Part shown: positions 15,706-24,627 of the stretch, piece by piece
How the letters are laid out: each line of letters opens with the position of its first letter
Position numbering within the stretch: the stretch's first letter is position 1
From: Streptomonospora alba
GTDB lineage: Bacteria > Actinomycetota > Actinomycetes > Streptosporangiales > Streptosporangiaceae
Direction of reading: 5' to 3'
DNA length: 64,000 nt
Assembly (NCBI RefSeq): GCF_000826685.1
Contig: NZ_JROO01000027.1
Span: 1 to 64,000 of the forward strand
Made by a program: the position numbers and the translations under genes
The notes under the pieces: generated by a model
The model's input: only the letters and a program-made list of their open reading frames with translations
Databases searched by the model: none
Told to the model about the DNA's origin: nothing

Positions 15706-16881
15706 CTACCAGGTCACGGGAAGCGCGGTCAGGCCGCCGGCCAGGGTCCGATCGTCGACTTCCAACTCGTCGGCGCCCACGGCCAGGCGCATGTCCGCAA
15801 AGCGCGCGACGAGCATGCCGAGCACGGCGTCGAGTTCGATCCGGGCCAGCGGCGCCCCGATGCAGTACCGGGCACCGTGGCCGAACGCGAGGTGGGCTCC
15901 CGGGCGCCGCGTGACGTCGAAGCGCTCGGCGTCGCCGAAGACGGCGGGGTCGTGGTTGGCGGCGCCGATGTCGAGCAGCACGAGGTCGCCGGCGCGCACC
16001 CGTACGCCGGCGACCTCGAGGTCGGTGCGGGCGTAGCGGGGAATGCCGCCGGTGGTCTTGGCCGGTGCGCGCAGGATCTCCTCGACAGCGCCGCCCACCA
16101 GCTCGGGGTCCTCGTGTAGGCGCCGCCACTGGTCGGGAGCGGCCAGCAGGTGCAGCGCGCCCCAGCCGATGGCCGTGACCGTGGTCTCGTGCCCCGCGAA
16201 GAGCAGGGACATGGCCAGCACGGCGGCTTCCTCGTCGCCGACACCCTCGGTGGAGCACAGCCCGGAGATCACGTCGTCGCCGGGGTCGCGGCGTTTGCGG
16301 GCCACGAGGTCCAGGCCGTAGCCGAACAGGTCGGCCATCCCCTGCTCGGAGCGGGCGCGGTCGGTGACATCGGCGGCGGCCCGGCTCCAGGCGCGGAAGC
16401 GGTCGCGGTCGGCGTAGGGGACGCCGAGCAGCTCGCAGATGACCTCGATGGGCAGCGGCAGGGCGAGAGCCGGGTGCAGGTCGGCGGGCGGGCCCTGCCG
16501 GGCGAGGTCGTCGAGCAGCTCGGCGGTGAGCTCCTTCACCCGAGGCCGCAGGGCGCGCATGCGCTTGGGCGTGAAGTGCGGCTGCAGCAGTGCGCGCATG
16601 CGCGCGTGGTCGGTGTGTTCGGTGTCGAAATCGCCGTGCGGGCCGCCGAAGAGCGCCGATTCGCCGGTGCGGGCGGCCAGTTCGGGGGCGCGGTGGGCGC
16701 GGCCGAGCCGGTCGTCGTCCAGCAGGCTGCGCACCAGCGCGTGGTCGGTGACCAGCCATGCGTCGTCCCCGACGGCTGTGCGCACCGGGTGGACCGGGCC
16801 GCTTTCCTGAAGCTCGCGCCGGACGGGCGGAGCGCTCAGCGGGTGGGGTCTGCCGAACGGCAGTCGTGCGATCGGGGGCAT
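15706..16881 (-). CDS. cytochrome P450
   Basis: Haem monooxygenase of 391 residues, a soluble bacterial class. Signatures: I-helix AGHETT (229-234), ExxR as EILR (268-271), PRYARTDLEV, and the haem loop FGHGARYCIGAPLARIE with Cys340 as the iron ligand. AAGGAGGG precedes ATG 16881. It is divergent from a TetR gene with a 90-bp regulatory region between them, so it is probably induced by a ligand of that repressor. No ferredoxin gene is adjacent, so redox partners must come from elsewhere. The substrate is unknown. Confidence 0.92.
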   Translation of the reverse strand: MPPIARLPFGRPHPLSAPPVRRELQESGPVHPVRTAVGDDAWLVTDHALVRSLLDDDRLGRAHRAPELAARTGESALFGGPHGDFDTEHTDHARMRALLQPHFTPKRMRALRPRVKELTAELLDDLARQGPPADLHPALALPLPIEVICELLGVPYADRDRFRAWSRAAADVTDRARSEQGMADLFGYGLDLVARKRRDPGDDVISGLCSTEGVGDEEAAVLAMSLLFAGHETTVTAIGWGALHLLAAPDQWRRLHEDPELVGGAVEEILRAPAKTTGGIPRYARTDLEVAGVRVRAGDLVLLDIGAANHDPAVFGDAERFDVTRRPGAHLAFGHGARYCIGAPLARIELDAVLGMLVARFADMRLAVGADELEVDDRTLAGGLTALPVTW

Positions 16882-16910
16882 GGCGCCCTCCTTGGTGTTA
16901 ACAGCGATTT

Positions 16911-16948
16911 GTATACTCTGAATTAAACAAGAGCACATGTATACTTGT
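16911..16948. promoter_or_regulatory. probable TetR operator region between P450 and tetR
   Basis: The short AT-rich divergent spacer contains GTATAC twice (16911-16916 and 16939-16944), 28 bp apart. The second copy lies within the inverted repeat ACAAG (16927-16931) / CTTGT (16944-16948). Repeated short palindromes between divergent tetR and target promoters are typical operator architecture; the exact site is not resolved. Confidence 0.45.
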
Positions 16949-16971
16949 AAGTCAACAAAGAGGAGGGGATC

Positions 16972-17595
16972 GTGGCGGCACTCCGCAGCGATGACGACTC
17001 CGCATCCGCGGACCCCGCGCCTGAGCGGCCGGTGCGCCGACTGGGCCGTGCCCAGCGGCGCGCGCAGATACTGGACGCGGCGACCCGGGCCTTCGCCCGC
17101 AGCGGGTTCGCCGCCACCGGCCTGGACGACATCGCCGCCGAAGCGGGCGTCACCCGCGTGCTGCTCTACCGCCACTTCGACTCCAAAGCGGCTCTGTACC
17201 GGGCGGTGCTGGACCGCGCCTGCGAGCGGCTGGCCGAGCGGGTGGGCGTGGACGACTTCGGCGACGAGGCGATCCCGGCCCTGCTGCGCGCGGCCGCCGC
17301 CGACCCCGACGGCTTCCGGCTGCTGTTCCACCACGCGGCACGCGAGCCGGAGTTCCGCGACCTCACCGACGCCATCGCCGCCGCCTCCGTCGACACCACG
17401 CGCAGGAACCTGGCCGCGCAGCTGCCCGAAGGCCCGTGGACCGAATGGGCGGCACGGTTGATCCCGACCCTGGCGATCGAGGCGGTCATCGCGTGGCTGG
17501 ACACGGGCGGTCCCGACCCCGACACGGCCGCCGACCGCATCCGGGCGTCGATCCACGGCGTCATCGCCGCGGCGGGCAGCCGGCCCTTGGAATAG
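16972..17595 (+). CDS. TetR-family transcriptional regulator
   Basis: Regulator of 207 residues. The N-terminal HTH (about 25-70) reads RAQILDAATRAFARSG, then LDDIAAEAGVTRVLLYRHF, then DSKAALYRAVL, a textbook TetR DNA-binding domain. The C-terminal helical ligand domain is divergent as usual. GTG 16972 has AGGAGG upstream. The likely target is the divergent P450 and its own promoter. Confidence 0.9.
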   Translation: MAALRSDDDSASADPAPERPVRRLGRAQRRAQILDAATRAFARSGFAATGLDDIAAEAGVTRVLLYRHFDSKAALYRAVLDRACERLAERVGVDDFGDEAIPALLRAAAADPDGFRLLFHHAAREPEFRDLTDAIAAASVDTTRRNLAAQLPEGPWTEWAARLIPTLAIEAVIAWLDTGGPDPDTAADRIRASIHGVIAAAGSRPLE

Positions 17596-17610
17596 CCGCG
17601 GCACACACCT

Positions 17611-17644
17611 CGGCCCGGGCCGCTTCGGAGGCGGACCCGGGCCG
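17611..17644. terminator. bidirectional terminator between tetR and gdhA
   Basis: CGGCCCGGG (17611-17619) pairs with CCCGGGCCG (17636-17644), with further pairing CCGC/GCGG inside. It lies between two converging genes and can serve both; there is no strong T-run. Confidence 0.55.
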
Positions 17645-17682
17645 AAAGGGCGTCGGCGCCTGCGGCGCCGGAGCGCGAGGCG

Positions 17683-19080
<1,398 letters not shown>

Positions 19081-19327
19081 CTATGGACGGCGTGAACGCC
19101 GCCCCCTGCGACCCTAGTGCCCCGAGGAATCACCGATACTCGCCGGGCACCCGCCGAGCGTGCACCGCCTCCGGCACGCGGCCGCGCGCACGCCCGTCGG
19201 CGGCGCCACTCCGCACCCGCTGTCCCGATTCCGGAGGTTGGCGAACACGGACCGCCCCCGCAACCGCCAACCCGCCCGCCCCCTGCCGCTACGTCTTCGA
19301 TTCCCGCGGCCGCCGTTCCCCGGCGCC

Positions 19328-20287
19328 TCAGCCGCCGTCGTCGGCGGCGCGCAGGAACCTCCCGGCCACCGTGCGCAGGCGGTCGCGGAACTCCTGCGGT
19401 TCGACGGCCTCGAACTCGGCGCCGGTCCCCAGCAGCACCAGAGCCGGCCAGTCCAAGTCGTCGGCGTGGACGACGACACGGCACCAGCCGCCTCCGGCGT
19501 CTTCGACGGCCCCCCAGCGATCCACCACCGGCTCCACCTCGCCGACCGGTGCGTGCACGCGGGCCACGATCCGGTACCGCGTGGGGACCACGGCCAAGCG
19601 GGCGCGGACGAAGGCCTCCGCGTCACCGCCCGGCAGCGCGCGCGGGCCGAACCGGGTCCCCGTCGGCTCGGGGCCGCTCATCCGGTCGACGCGGAAGGTC
19701 CGCCAGTCGCGGCGCTCGGTGTCCCAGGCCGGCAGATACCAGCGCTGGTGGAGCTGCACCAGGCGGTGCGGTTCGACGAGCCGCTCCGTGCACCGGCCGT
19801 CCGAGGCCGTGTAGCCGAACCGCAGCCGCTCGGTGTCGCGGCAGGCCCGCGCGACCGCCAGCAGGGCCATGGGGTCGGTGCGCGGGCCGCCCGGTGCGGG
19901 CGTGACCGCGGAGACCCGCAGCGCGTCGATGCGCCGCCGCACCCCCGCGGGCATCATGTCGACCACCTTGGCCAGCGCCTGCACCGCCGCCTCGGCGAAG
20001 CCCGCCGCGCTGCCTGCCGCGGCGGTGCGCAGCCCCACGGCGATGGCGACCGCCTCTTCGTCGGTGAGCAGCAACGGCGGCATGGCGCGGCCGGCACGCA
20101 GCTGGTAACCGCCGCCCACGCCCGGCACCGCGTCCACCCGGTAGCCCAGCTCGCGCAGGCGGTCCACGTCGCGCCGCAGCGTCCGCTCGCTCACCCCCAG
20201 TCGCTCCGCCAGCTCGGTGCCCGGCCAGAACCGGCTCGTCTGCAGCAGCGACAGCAGGCGCAGCGTCCGCTCACTGGTGTTTGCCAT
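19328..20287 (-). CDS. WYL-domain, YafY-type HTH regulator
   Basis: Protein of 319 residues. The N-terminal DeoR-like HTH reads LAERLGVSERTLRRDVDRLRELGY (residues about 25-50), and a WYL domain (about 135-215) contains LVQLHQRWYLPAWD and FRVDRM. WYL regulators often sense nucleotides, ssDNA or small ligands. The start is taken at ATG 20287 (MANTSERTLRLL). It is transcribed divergently from a DrrAB-like exporter, which is the obvious candidate target. Confidence 0.85.
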   Translation of the reverse strand: MANTSERTLRLLSLLQTSRFWPGTELAERLGVSERTLRRDVDRLRELGYRVDAVPGVGGGYQLRAGRAMPPLLLTDEEAVAIAVGLRTAAAGSAAGFAEAAVQALAKVVDMMPAGVRRRIDALRVSAVTPAPGGPRTDPMALLAVARACRDTERLRFGYTASDGRCTERLVEPHRLVQLHQRWYLPAWDTERRDWRTFRVDRMSGPEPTGTRFGPRALPGGDAEAFVRARLAVVPTRYRIVARVHAPVGEVEPVVDRWGAVEDAGGGWCRVVVHADDLDWPALVLLGTGAEFEAVEPQEFRDRLRTVAGRFLRAADDGG

Positions 20288-20361
20288 GAATCGAGGTTCT
20301 CGCACATCGCGGACGGAAACCGACCTGAATCGCTTCTAGGTTCGGCGCCATGGAGACGAAG

Positions 20362-21369
20362 ATGATCGAAGCACGCGGCTTGGCCAAGCGATTCACCGCT
20401 GCGAAGCAGACGGTCGAGGCCGTGCATCCGCTGAACCTGGACGTGGCGACCGGCGAACTCGTCGCCCTGCTGGGCCCCAACGGGGCGGGCAAGAGCACCA
20501 CGATCCGGATGCTGACGACACTGCTGGCGCCCACCTCCGGGACAGCGTACGTGGCGGGCCACGACGTGCTGCGCCGACCGCGCGACGTGCGCCTGCGCAT
20601 CGGCTGCGTCGGCCAGGGCAACGGGGCCGGGTTGGGCCACCGCGGCCGCGACGAGCTGATCAGTCAGGGCCGCGCCTACGGGCTGACGACCGCCGCGGCA
20701 CGGGCGCGTGCCGCCGAGCTGATCGCCTCGCTGGAGCTGCAGGGCGTGGCCGACCGGGTCGTGTCGTCGCTGTCGGGCGGCCAGCGCCGCAGACTCGACG
20801 TCGCCCTGGGCCTGGTGCACGCCCCGCAACTGCTGTTCCTCGACGAGCCCTCCACCGGATTGGACCCGCAGAACCGGGCGCGCCTGGTGGAGCACGTACG
20901 TCGGCTGCGCGCCGACCACGGCACCACCGTCGTGTTCACCACGCACTACCTCGACGAAGCCGACCGGTTGGCCGAGCGGGTCGTGATCGTCGACCACGGC
21001 CGAGTCATCGCCGACGACACCCCGGCCAGGCTCAAGGCCGCACACGCCGGCGACCGCATCGCGCTGGCCTTCGACGACGAGCGCGCGGCCCGGACCGCTG
21101 CCGCCCGAGCGGGCGGAGTCGAAGGCGCGGCGGTCGAGCGGTCCGCGAACCGGGTCGACGTGCGGGTCGCCGGCGGCGCCCGCATCGCGCCGCGCCTGCT
21201 CGGCGAGTTTGCAGCGCACGGGGCCGCGGCGGCGGAGGTGGAGGTGAGCCGTCCGACGCTGGACGACGTGTTTTTGAACCTGACCGGACGGAGCCTGCGC
21301 GAGGAGTCCGGCGACCGCGCGGCCGCCGACGACGGCGCCGAGGACGAGGAGAAGGAGTCGGCCGCATGA
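20362..21369 (+). CDS. DrrA-like ABC exporter ATP-binding protein
   Basis: ATPase of about 335 residues for a drug-efflux-type ABC-2 transporter. Walker A is GPNGAGKST near residue 45, the signature LSGGQRRRLDVALGL, Walker B LLFLDEPSTGLDP, and the H-loop VVFTTHYLDEAD. A C-terminal extension ends in an acidic tail, DDGAEDEEKE. I take ATG 20362 because GGAG lies 6 nt before it; ATG 20350 is in frame but has no Shine-Dalgarno. It overlaps the permease start by 4 bp. Probably controlled by the divergent WYL regulator. Confidence 0.9.
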   Translation: MIEARGLAKRFTAAKQTVEAVHPLNLDVATGELVALLGPNGAGKSTTIRMLTTLLAPTSGTAYVAGHDVLRRPRDVRLRIGCVGQGNGAGLGHRGRDELISQGRAYGLTTAAARARAAELIASLELQGVADRVVSSLSGGQRRRLDVALGLVHAPQLLFLDEPSTGLDPQNRARLVEHVRRLRADHGTTVVFTTHYLDEADRLAERVVIVDHGRVIADDTPARLKAAHAGDRIALAFDDERAARTAAARAGGVEGAAVERSANRVDVRVAGGARIAPRLLGEFAAHGAAAAEVEVSRPTLDDVFLNLTGRSLREESGDRAAADDGAEDEEKESAA

Positions 21370-22145
21370 CGACGACGCACACCCCCGCGAACGCAGCGGT
21401 CCCCAACGCGCTGACCGACACCGTCACCGTGTTCGTCCGGGAGTTGCGCCCGGTGCTGCGCGATCCGGTCTCGATCGTGTTCAGCATGGTCCAGCCGCTG
21501 TTCTTCCTCGCGCTGTTCGCCCCACTGCTCCCCGGCACCCTGGGCGACGCCGCCGCGCTGCAGTGGTTCGTCCCCGGCGTCATCGTGATGTCCTGCCTGT
21601 TCGCGACCGGGATGACAGGGTCGAACCTGCTGTTCGAGATGCAGACGGGCGCTCACGAACGCCTGATGGTCACACCCTTGCGGCGGTCGTCGCTGCTGGC
21701 GGGGCGCGCGTTGAAGGAGATCGTTCCCGCTGTCGCGCAGGCACTGATCATCACCGCGGCGACGATCCCGTTCGGGTTCCGTGCCTCGGTGCTCGGCGCG
21801 ACCGCGGGGCTTCTCCTGCTGGCCGTGCTGGCGGTGGGCCTGGGATCGCTCTCCTACGCGCTCGCGCTCGCCTCCAAGGACCGCGACTGGCTGTTCTGGA
21901 CCGTCCAGCAGACGCTGCTCTTCCCGCTGCTGCTGCTCGGCGGGGCGCTGTTGCCGGTCAGCGAGGGCCCGCAGTGGCTGCGCGTGCTGTCGCAGATCAA
22001 CCCGTTGACGCACGTCGTCGACGCCGAGCGCGCCCTTTTCGCCGGCGACCTCGCCTCGGGGGCGGCGGCCAGAGGCGCCCTCGCCGCGGTCGCGGTGGCG
22101 GCCGTGGGCCTGTACGTCGGCATCCGCGCGATGCGCAAGGAGTGA
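21366..22145 (+). CDS. ABC-2 type permease (DrrB-like)
   Basis: Membrane subunit of 259 residues with about six hydrophobic helices. DPVSIVFSMVQPLFFLALFAP and the amphipathic segment with QTGAHERLMVTPLRRS are typical of ABC-2 drug and antibiotic permeases. It is translationally coupled to the ATPase through ATGA at 21366. Together they form a heteromeric exporter; the substrate is unknown and there is no biosynthetic cluster around it. Confidence 0.9.
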   Translation: MTTTHTPANAAVPNALTDTVTVFVRELRPVLRDPVSIVFSMVQPLFFLALFAPLLPGTLGDAAALQWFVPGVIVMSCLFATGMTGSNLLFEMQTGAHERLMVTPLRRSSLLAGRALKEIVPAVAQALIITAATIPFGFRASVLGATAGLLLLAVLAVGLGSLSYALALASKDRDWLFWTVQQTLLFPLLLLGGALLPVSEGPQWLRVLSQINPLTHVVDAERALFAGDLASGAAARGALAAVAVAAVGLYVGIRAMRKE

Positions 22146-22388
22146 GGAGCACGGCGATCGCGGGACGGGCCCGCCCGGCGCCGGAAGCGCGCCCGAGCGG
22201 ACCCGTCCCAGCGACGGGCGGCAGGGGTGGGCGCCCGCCGGTCCTGTCGGCGCGAGACCGGACGCCCGCCGCGGCCGGCGAAAACGCCGAGCGGCCGGGG
22301 CCGGCGTCGGTCGGTGCGGTAGCAGCGAACGTGGGAGCGCGGGGTCGAGGTCCCCTTGACGACGCTGGGGTGACGGTTCAAGGTAGCT

Positions 22389-22472
22389 CGGTAAGCGATT
22401 TCCCATTGTCATCCCCCAATCGACTCCGTAAATACGTACAAACTTCTCTAATCACTTGGAAATCGCTTACCG
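22389..22472 (+). promoter_or_regulatory. pectate lyase promoter bracketed by a 15-bp inverted operator pair
   Basis: CGGTAAGCGATTTCC (22389-22403) is repeated as its exact reverse complement at 22458-22472. Each copy is itself a degenerate palindrome with a central CG, as in LacI-family operators. Between them TTGTCA (22406-22411), a 17-bp spacer and TAAATA (22429-22434) form a good promoter, so one site abuts the -35 and the other lies about +18 to +32. No regulator gene is adjacent. The rest of 22146-22517 shows nothing else. Confidence 0.7.
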
Positions 22473-22517
22473 GACTTGGGGGAGCTGACCGTCCACCCGT
22501 CGCCGGAGGGAACCCGA

Positions 22518-23843
22518 GTGAACAGAGCAGCCGGTCTCATCGCCACCGCCGCAGGTGCGGCTCTGGTGGCCACCGCACTACCCGCCGCCGCCCACCCCTC
22601 GGACGGGCCCGGCCCCGACCGCGGCCATTCCGGCCACGGGAACCACGGCCGCGACCTCGGACGCGAGGTGCTGGGACCCCATGACGGCTGGGGCGCCGCC
22701 GAGGGCGGGACCACCGGCGGGGCCGACGCCGAGGCCGAGAACGTCTTCAGAGTCGACACCTGGGCCGGGCTGCAGCAGGCCGTCCAGGGCGACCAGCCCA
22801 AGATCGTCTACGTCGAGGGCGACATCAGCGCCATGACCGGCGCCGACGGCGCCGCACTCTCGTGCGAGGACTTCAACGACCCCGCCTACACCTGGCAGGA
22901 CTACGTCGATACCTACGATCCCGACACCGGCTGGGAGGGCGAGGCTTCGGGCCCCCTGGAGGAGGCTCGCGAGCGCTCCTACGACGCCCACCGCTCCCAC
23001 GTGATGCTGCGGCCGGGCTCCGACACCACCATCGTCGGCGTGGGCGACGCCTCGATCAGCGACGGCTTCGTGCTGCTGGAGAGCGTCGAGAACGTCATCA
23101 TGCGCAATCTGGGCGTCCACGACGCCTTCGACTGCTTTCCCAGCTGGGACGGCGAGGCCTGGGACGCCCAGTACGACAACATCGAGGTCTCCCGCACCGA
23201 GCACGTGTGGCTCGACCACCTCACGCTCTCCGACGGCGGCACCTACGACCGGGACTTCCCCGTCGTCCACGGCGCGCGCGTAGAGCACCACGACGGCCTG
23301 CTCGACGTGGTGCGCGCCAGCGACATGGTGACCATCTCCTGGAACAGCATCGACGCCCACGACAAGACCATGCTGTTCGGCAACACCGACAGCGAGCGCT
23401 ACGACGAGTGGGACAAGCTGCGCGTCACCGTCCACCACAACCGGTTCAACAACATCACCCAGCGCGCCCCGCGCGTGCGCTACGGCGACGTGCACGTCTA
23501 CAACAACCTCTACACCCACTCCGCCGACTCGCCCTACGACTACGACTACTCGCTGGGCGCGGGCGTGGAGTCCCACATCTACGCCCAGAACAACAACTTC
23601 CGACTGGAGGGCGTCGAGGCCGGCGAGGTGATCCAGAACTGGCGCGGCTCGGTCATCCACGAGGAGGGCAGCGTGTTCAACGGTGAGCGCGTCGATCTCC
23701 TGGACGCCTACAACACCGCCAACCCCGACAACACGCTGGAGCCGGACACCAGCTGGACGCCGCCCCTGCACGGCGTCGTCCATCCCGCCAAGGCGGTTCC
23801 AGGCCTGGTGAAGGCCAAGGCCGGCGCCGGCAACGCACGGTAA
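22518..23843 (+). CDS. secreted pectate lyase, polysaccharide lyase family 1
   Basis: Secreted enzyme of 441 residues that should cleave pectate by beta-elimination. A signal peptide (about 1-26, VATALPAAA) is followed by a His/Gly-rich spacer. The parallel beta-helix region contains DTWAGLQQAVQGDQPKIVYV, the Ca2+/substrate stretch DAQYDNIEVSRTEHVWLDHLTLSDG, HDGLLDVVRASDMVTISWN, and VTVHHNRFNNITQRAPRVRYG with the catalytic Arg region. GTG 22518 is preceded by GGAGGG. The lyase indicates growth on plant material; transcription is probably substrate-controlled through the flanking LacI-type sites. Confidence 0.92.
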   Translation: MNRAAGLIATAAGAALVATALPAAAHPSDGPGPDRGHSGHGNHGRDLGREVLGPHDGWGAAEGGTTGGADAEAENVFRVDTWAGLQQAVQGDQPKIVYVEGDISAMTGADGAALSCEDFNDPAYTWQDYVDTYDPDTGWEGEASGPLEEARERSYDAHRSHVMLRPGSDTTIVGVGDASISDGFVLLESVENVIMRNLGVHDAFDCFPSWDGEAWDAQYDNIEVSRTEHVWLDHLTLSDGGTYDRDFPVVHGARVEHHDGLLDVVRASDMVTISWNSIDAHDKTMLFGNTDSERYDEWDKLRVTVHHNRFNNITQRAPRVRYGDVHVYNNLYTHSADSPYDYDYSLGAGVESHIYAQNNNFRLEGVEAGEVIQNWRGSVIHEEGSVFNGERVDLLDAYNTANPDNTLEPDTSWTPPLHGVVHPAKAVPGLVKAKAGAGNAR

Positions 23844-23890
23844 ACCCGCACCCGGGACCCGCCCCGGGCGCCGCTCCACACGCCCCCCCT

Positions 23891-23925
23891 GCCGCCCCGC
23901 TCCCTTCACCGGCGAGCGGGGCGGC
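23891..23925 (+). terminator. terminator of the pectate lyase gene
   Basis: GCCGCCCCGCTC (23891-23902) and its complement GAGCGGGGCGGC (23914-23925) form a perfect 12-bp stem with an 11-nt loop, 47 bp past the stop codon. Confidence 0.65.
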
Positions 23926-24261
23926 GGCGCGCGCATCCCGGTCGAGGGCGCGGGAATGAGCGCGGACGGACGGTTCCGCATCCGGTGACCGGGGGAACCA
24001 AGACCGTTTCGCGGAATTGCGCAGTCCCCCCGACCGAATGGGCCGGGCATTGCCTGTTCCCGTTCTCCGCCACCTATCACCGACGGGGAATGGCCGACCC
24101 CGGCCAACCGCGGAAAAAATCGCTTCCGCTGGCCGGGGAACACTTAACGTAAATAGAATACGTCCGCGGTCGCCGCCTCCCAGCGGCCGCACACCGCCCG
24201 AGCCCGCCGCCGCGCAGGGGCGGTGCCCGCCGTGCCGCCCCATCCCCCAGGAGTCGCCGAC
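23926..24261 (+). other. leader region of the Trypco1/VMAP operon
   Basis: A 336-bp stretch without a credible gene. It becomes AT-richer towards 24110-24165, where ACTTAACGTAAATAGAATAC contains a TAGAAT -10-like hexamer at 24154-24159, about 100 bp before the first start. No convincing -35 or operator repeat is visible. Confidence 0.4.
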
Positions 24262-24588
24262 GTGTCCGCTCTCACCGAGTTCACCCTGGCCAGCGGGAAA
24301 ACGATTCTCGTCGAGGCGCACGACGACACGCCATTCCAGGGCGACACGGCACCGATCGCCCGCGGCACCGGCGGTGCACTGCACGCCGAAAAAGGGCTGA
24401 GCGACGCCCTTTCCCAGGTCCGCGAGGTCGTCGACGAAACGCTGAAGCAGCTCGACGGACTCAGCTCCGCCGACGAGATGGAGATCAGCTTCGGCGTCCG
24501 CCTTTCGGGACAGGTGGGTGCGGTGATGACGAAGGTCGGGGCGGAGTCCAACCTCACCGTCCGGATGCTGTGGAAGAAACCCGCATAA
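24262..24588 (+). CDS. Trypco1 (trypsin-co-occurring domain 1, CU044_2847-type) protein
   Basis: Protein of 108 residues with a small alpha/beta domain. It opens TEFTLASGKTILVEAHDD, continues with a helix LSDALSQVREVVDETLKQL, and ends in EISFGVRLSGQVGAVMTKVGAESNLTVRML, the profile of the Trypco1 family that accompanies trypsin-like conflict-system proteins. I prefer GTG 24262 (AGGAG upstream); the frame is open to 24223. It is the first gene of a tight plus-strand operon, 39 bp before the trypsin-VMAP gene. It is probably an accessory or regulatory subunit of that protease; its biochemical role is unknown. Confidence 0.8.
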   Translation: MSALTEFTLASGKTILVEAHDDTPFQGDTAPIARGTGGALHAEKGLSDALSQVREVVDETLKQLDGLSSADEMEISFGVRLSGQVGAVMTKVGAESNLTVRMLWKKPA

Positions 24589-24627
24589 CACGGCGAGGAC
24601 GGACCGGTTGACCGGAGGGGAACAGCG

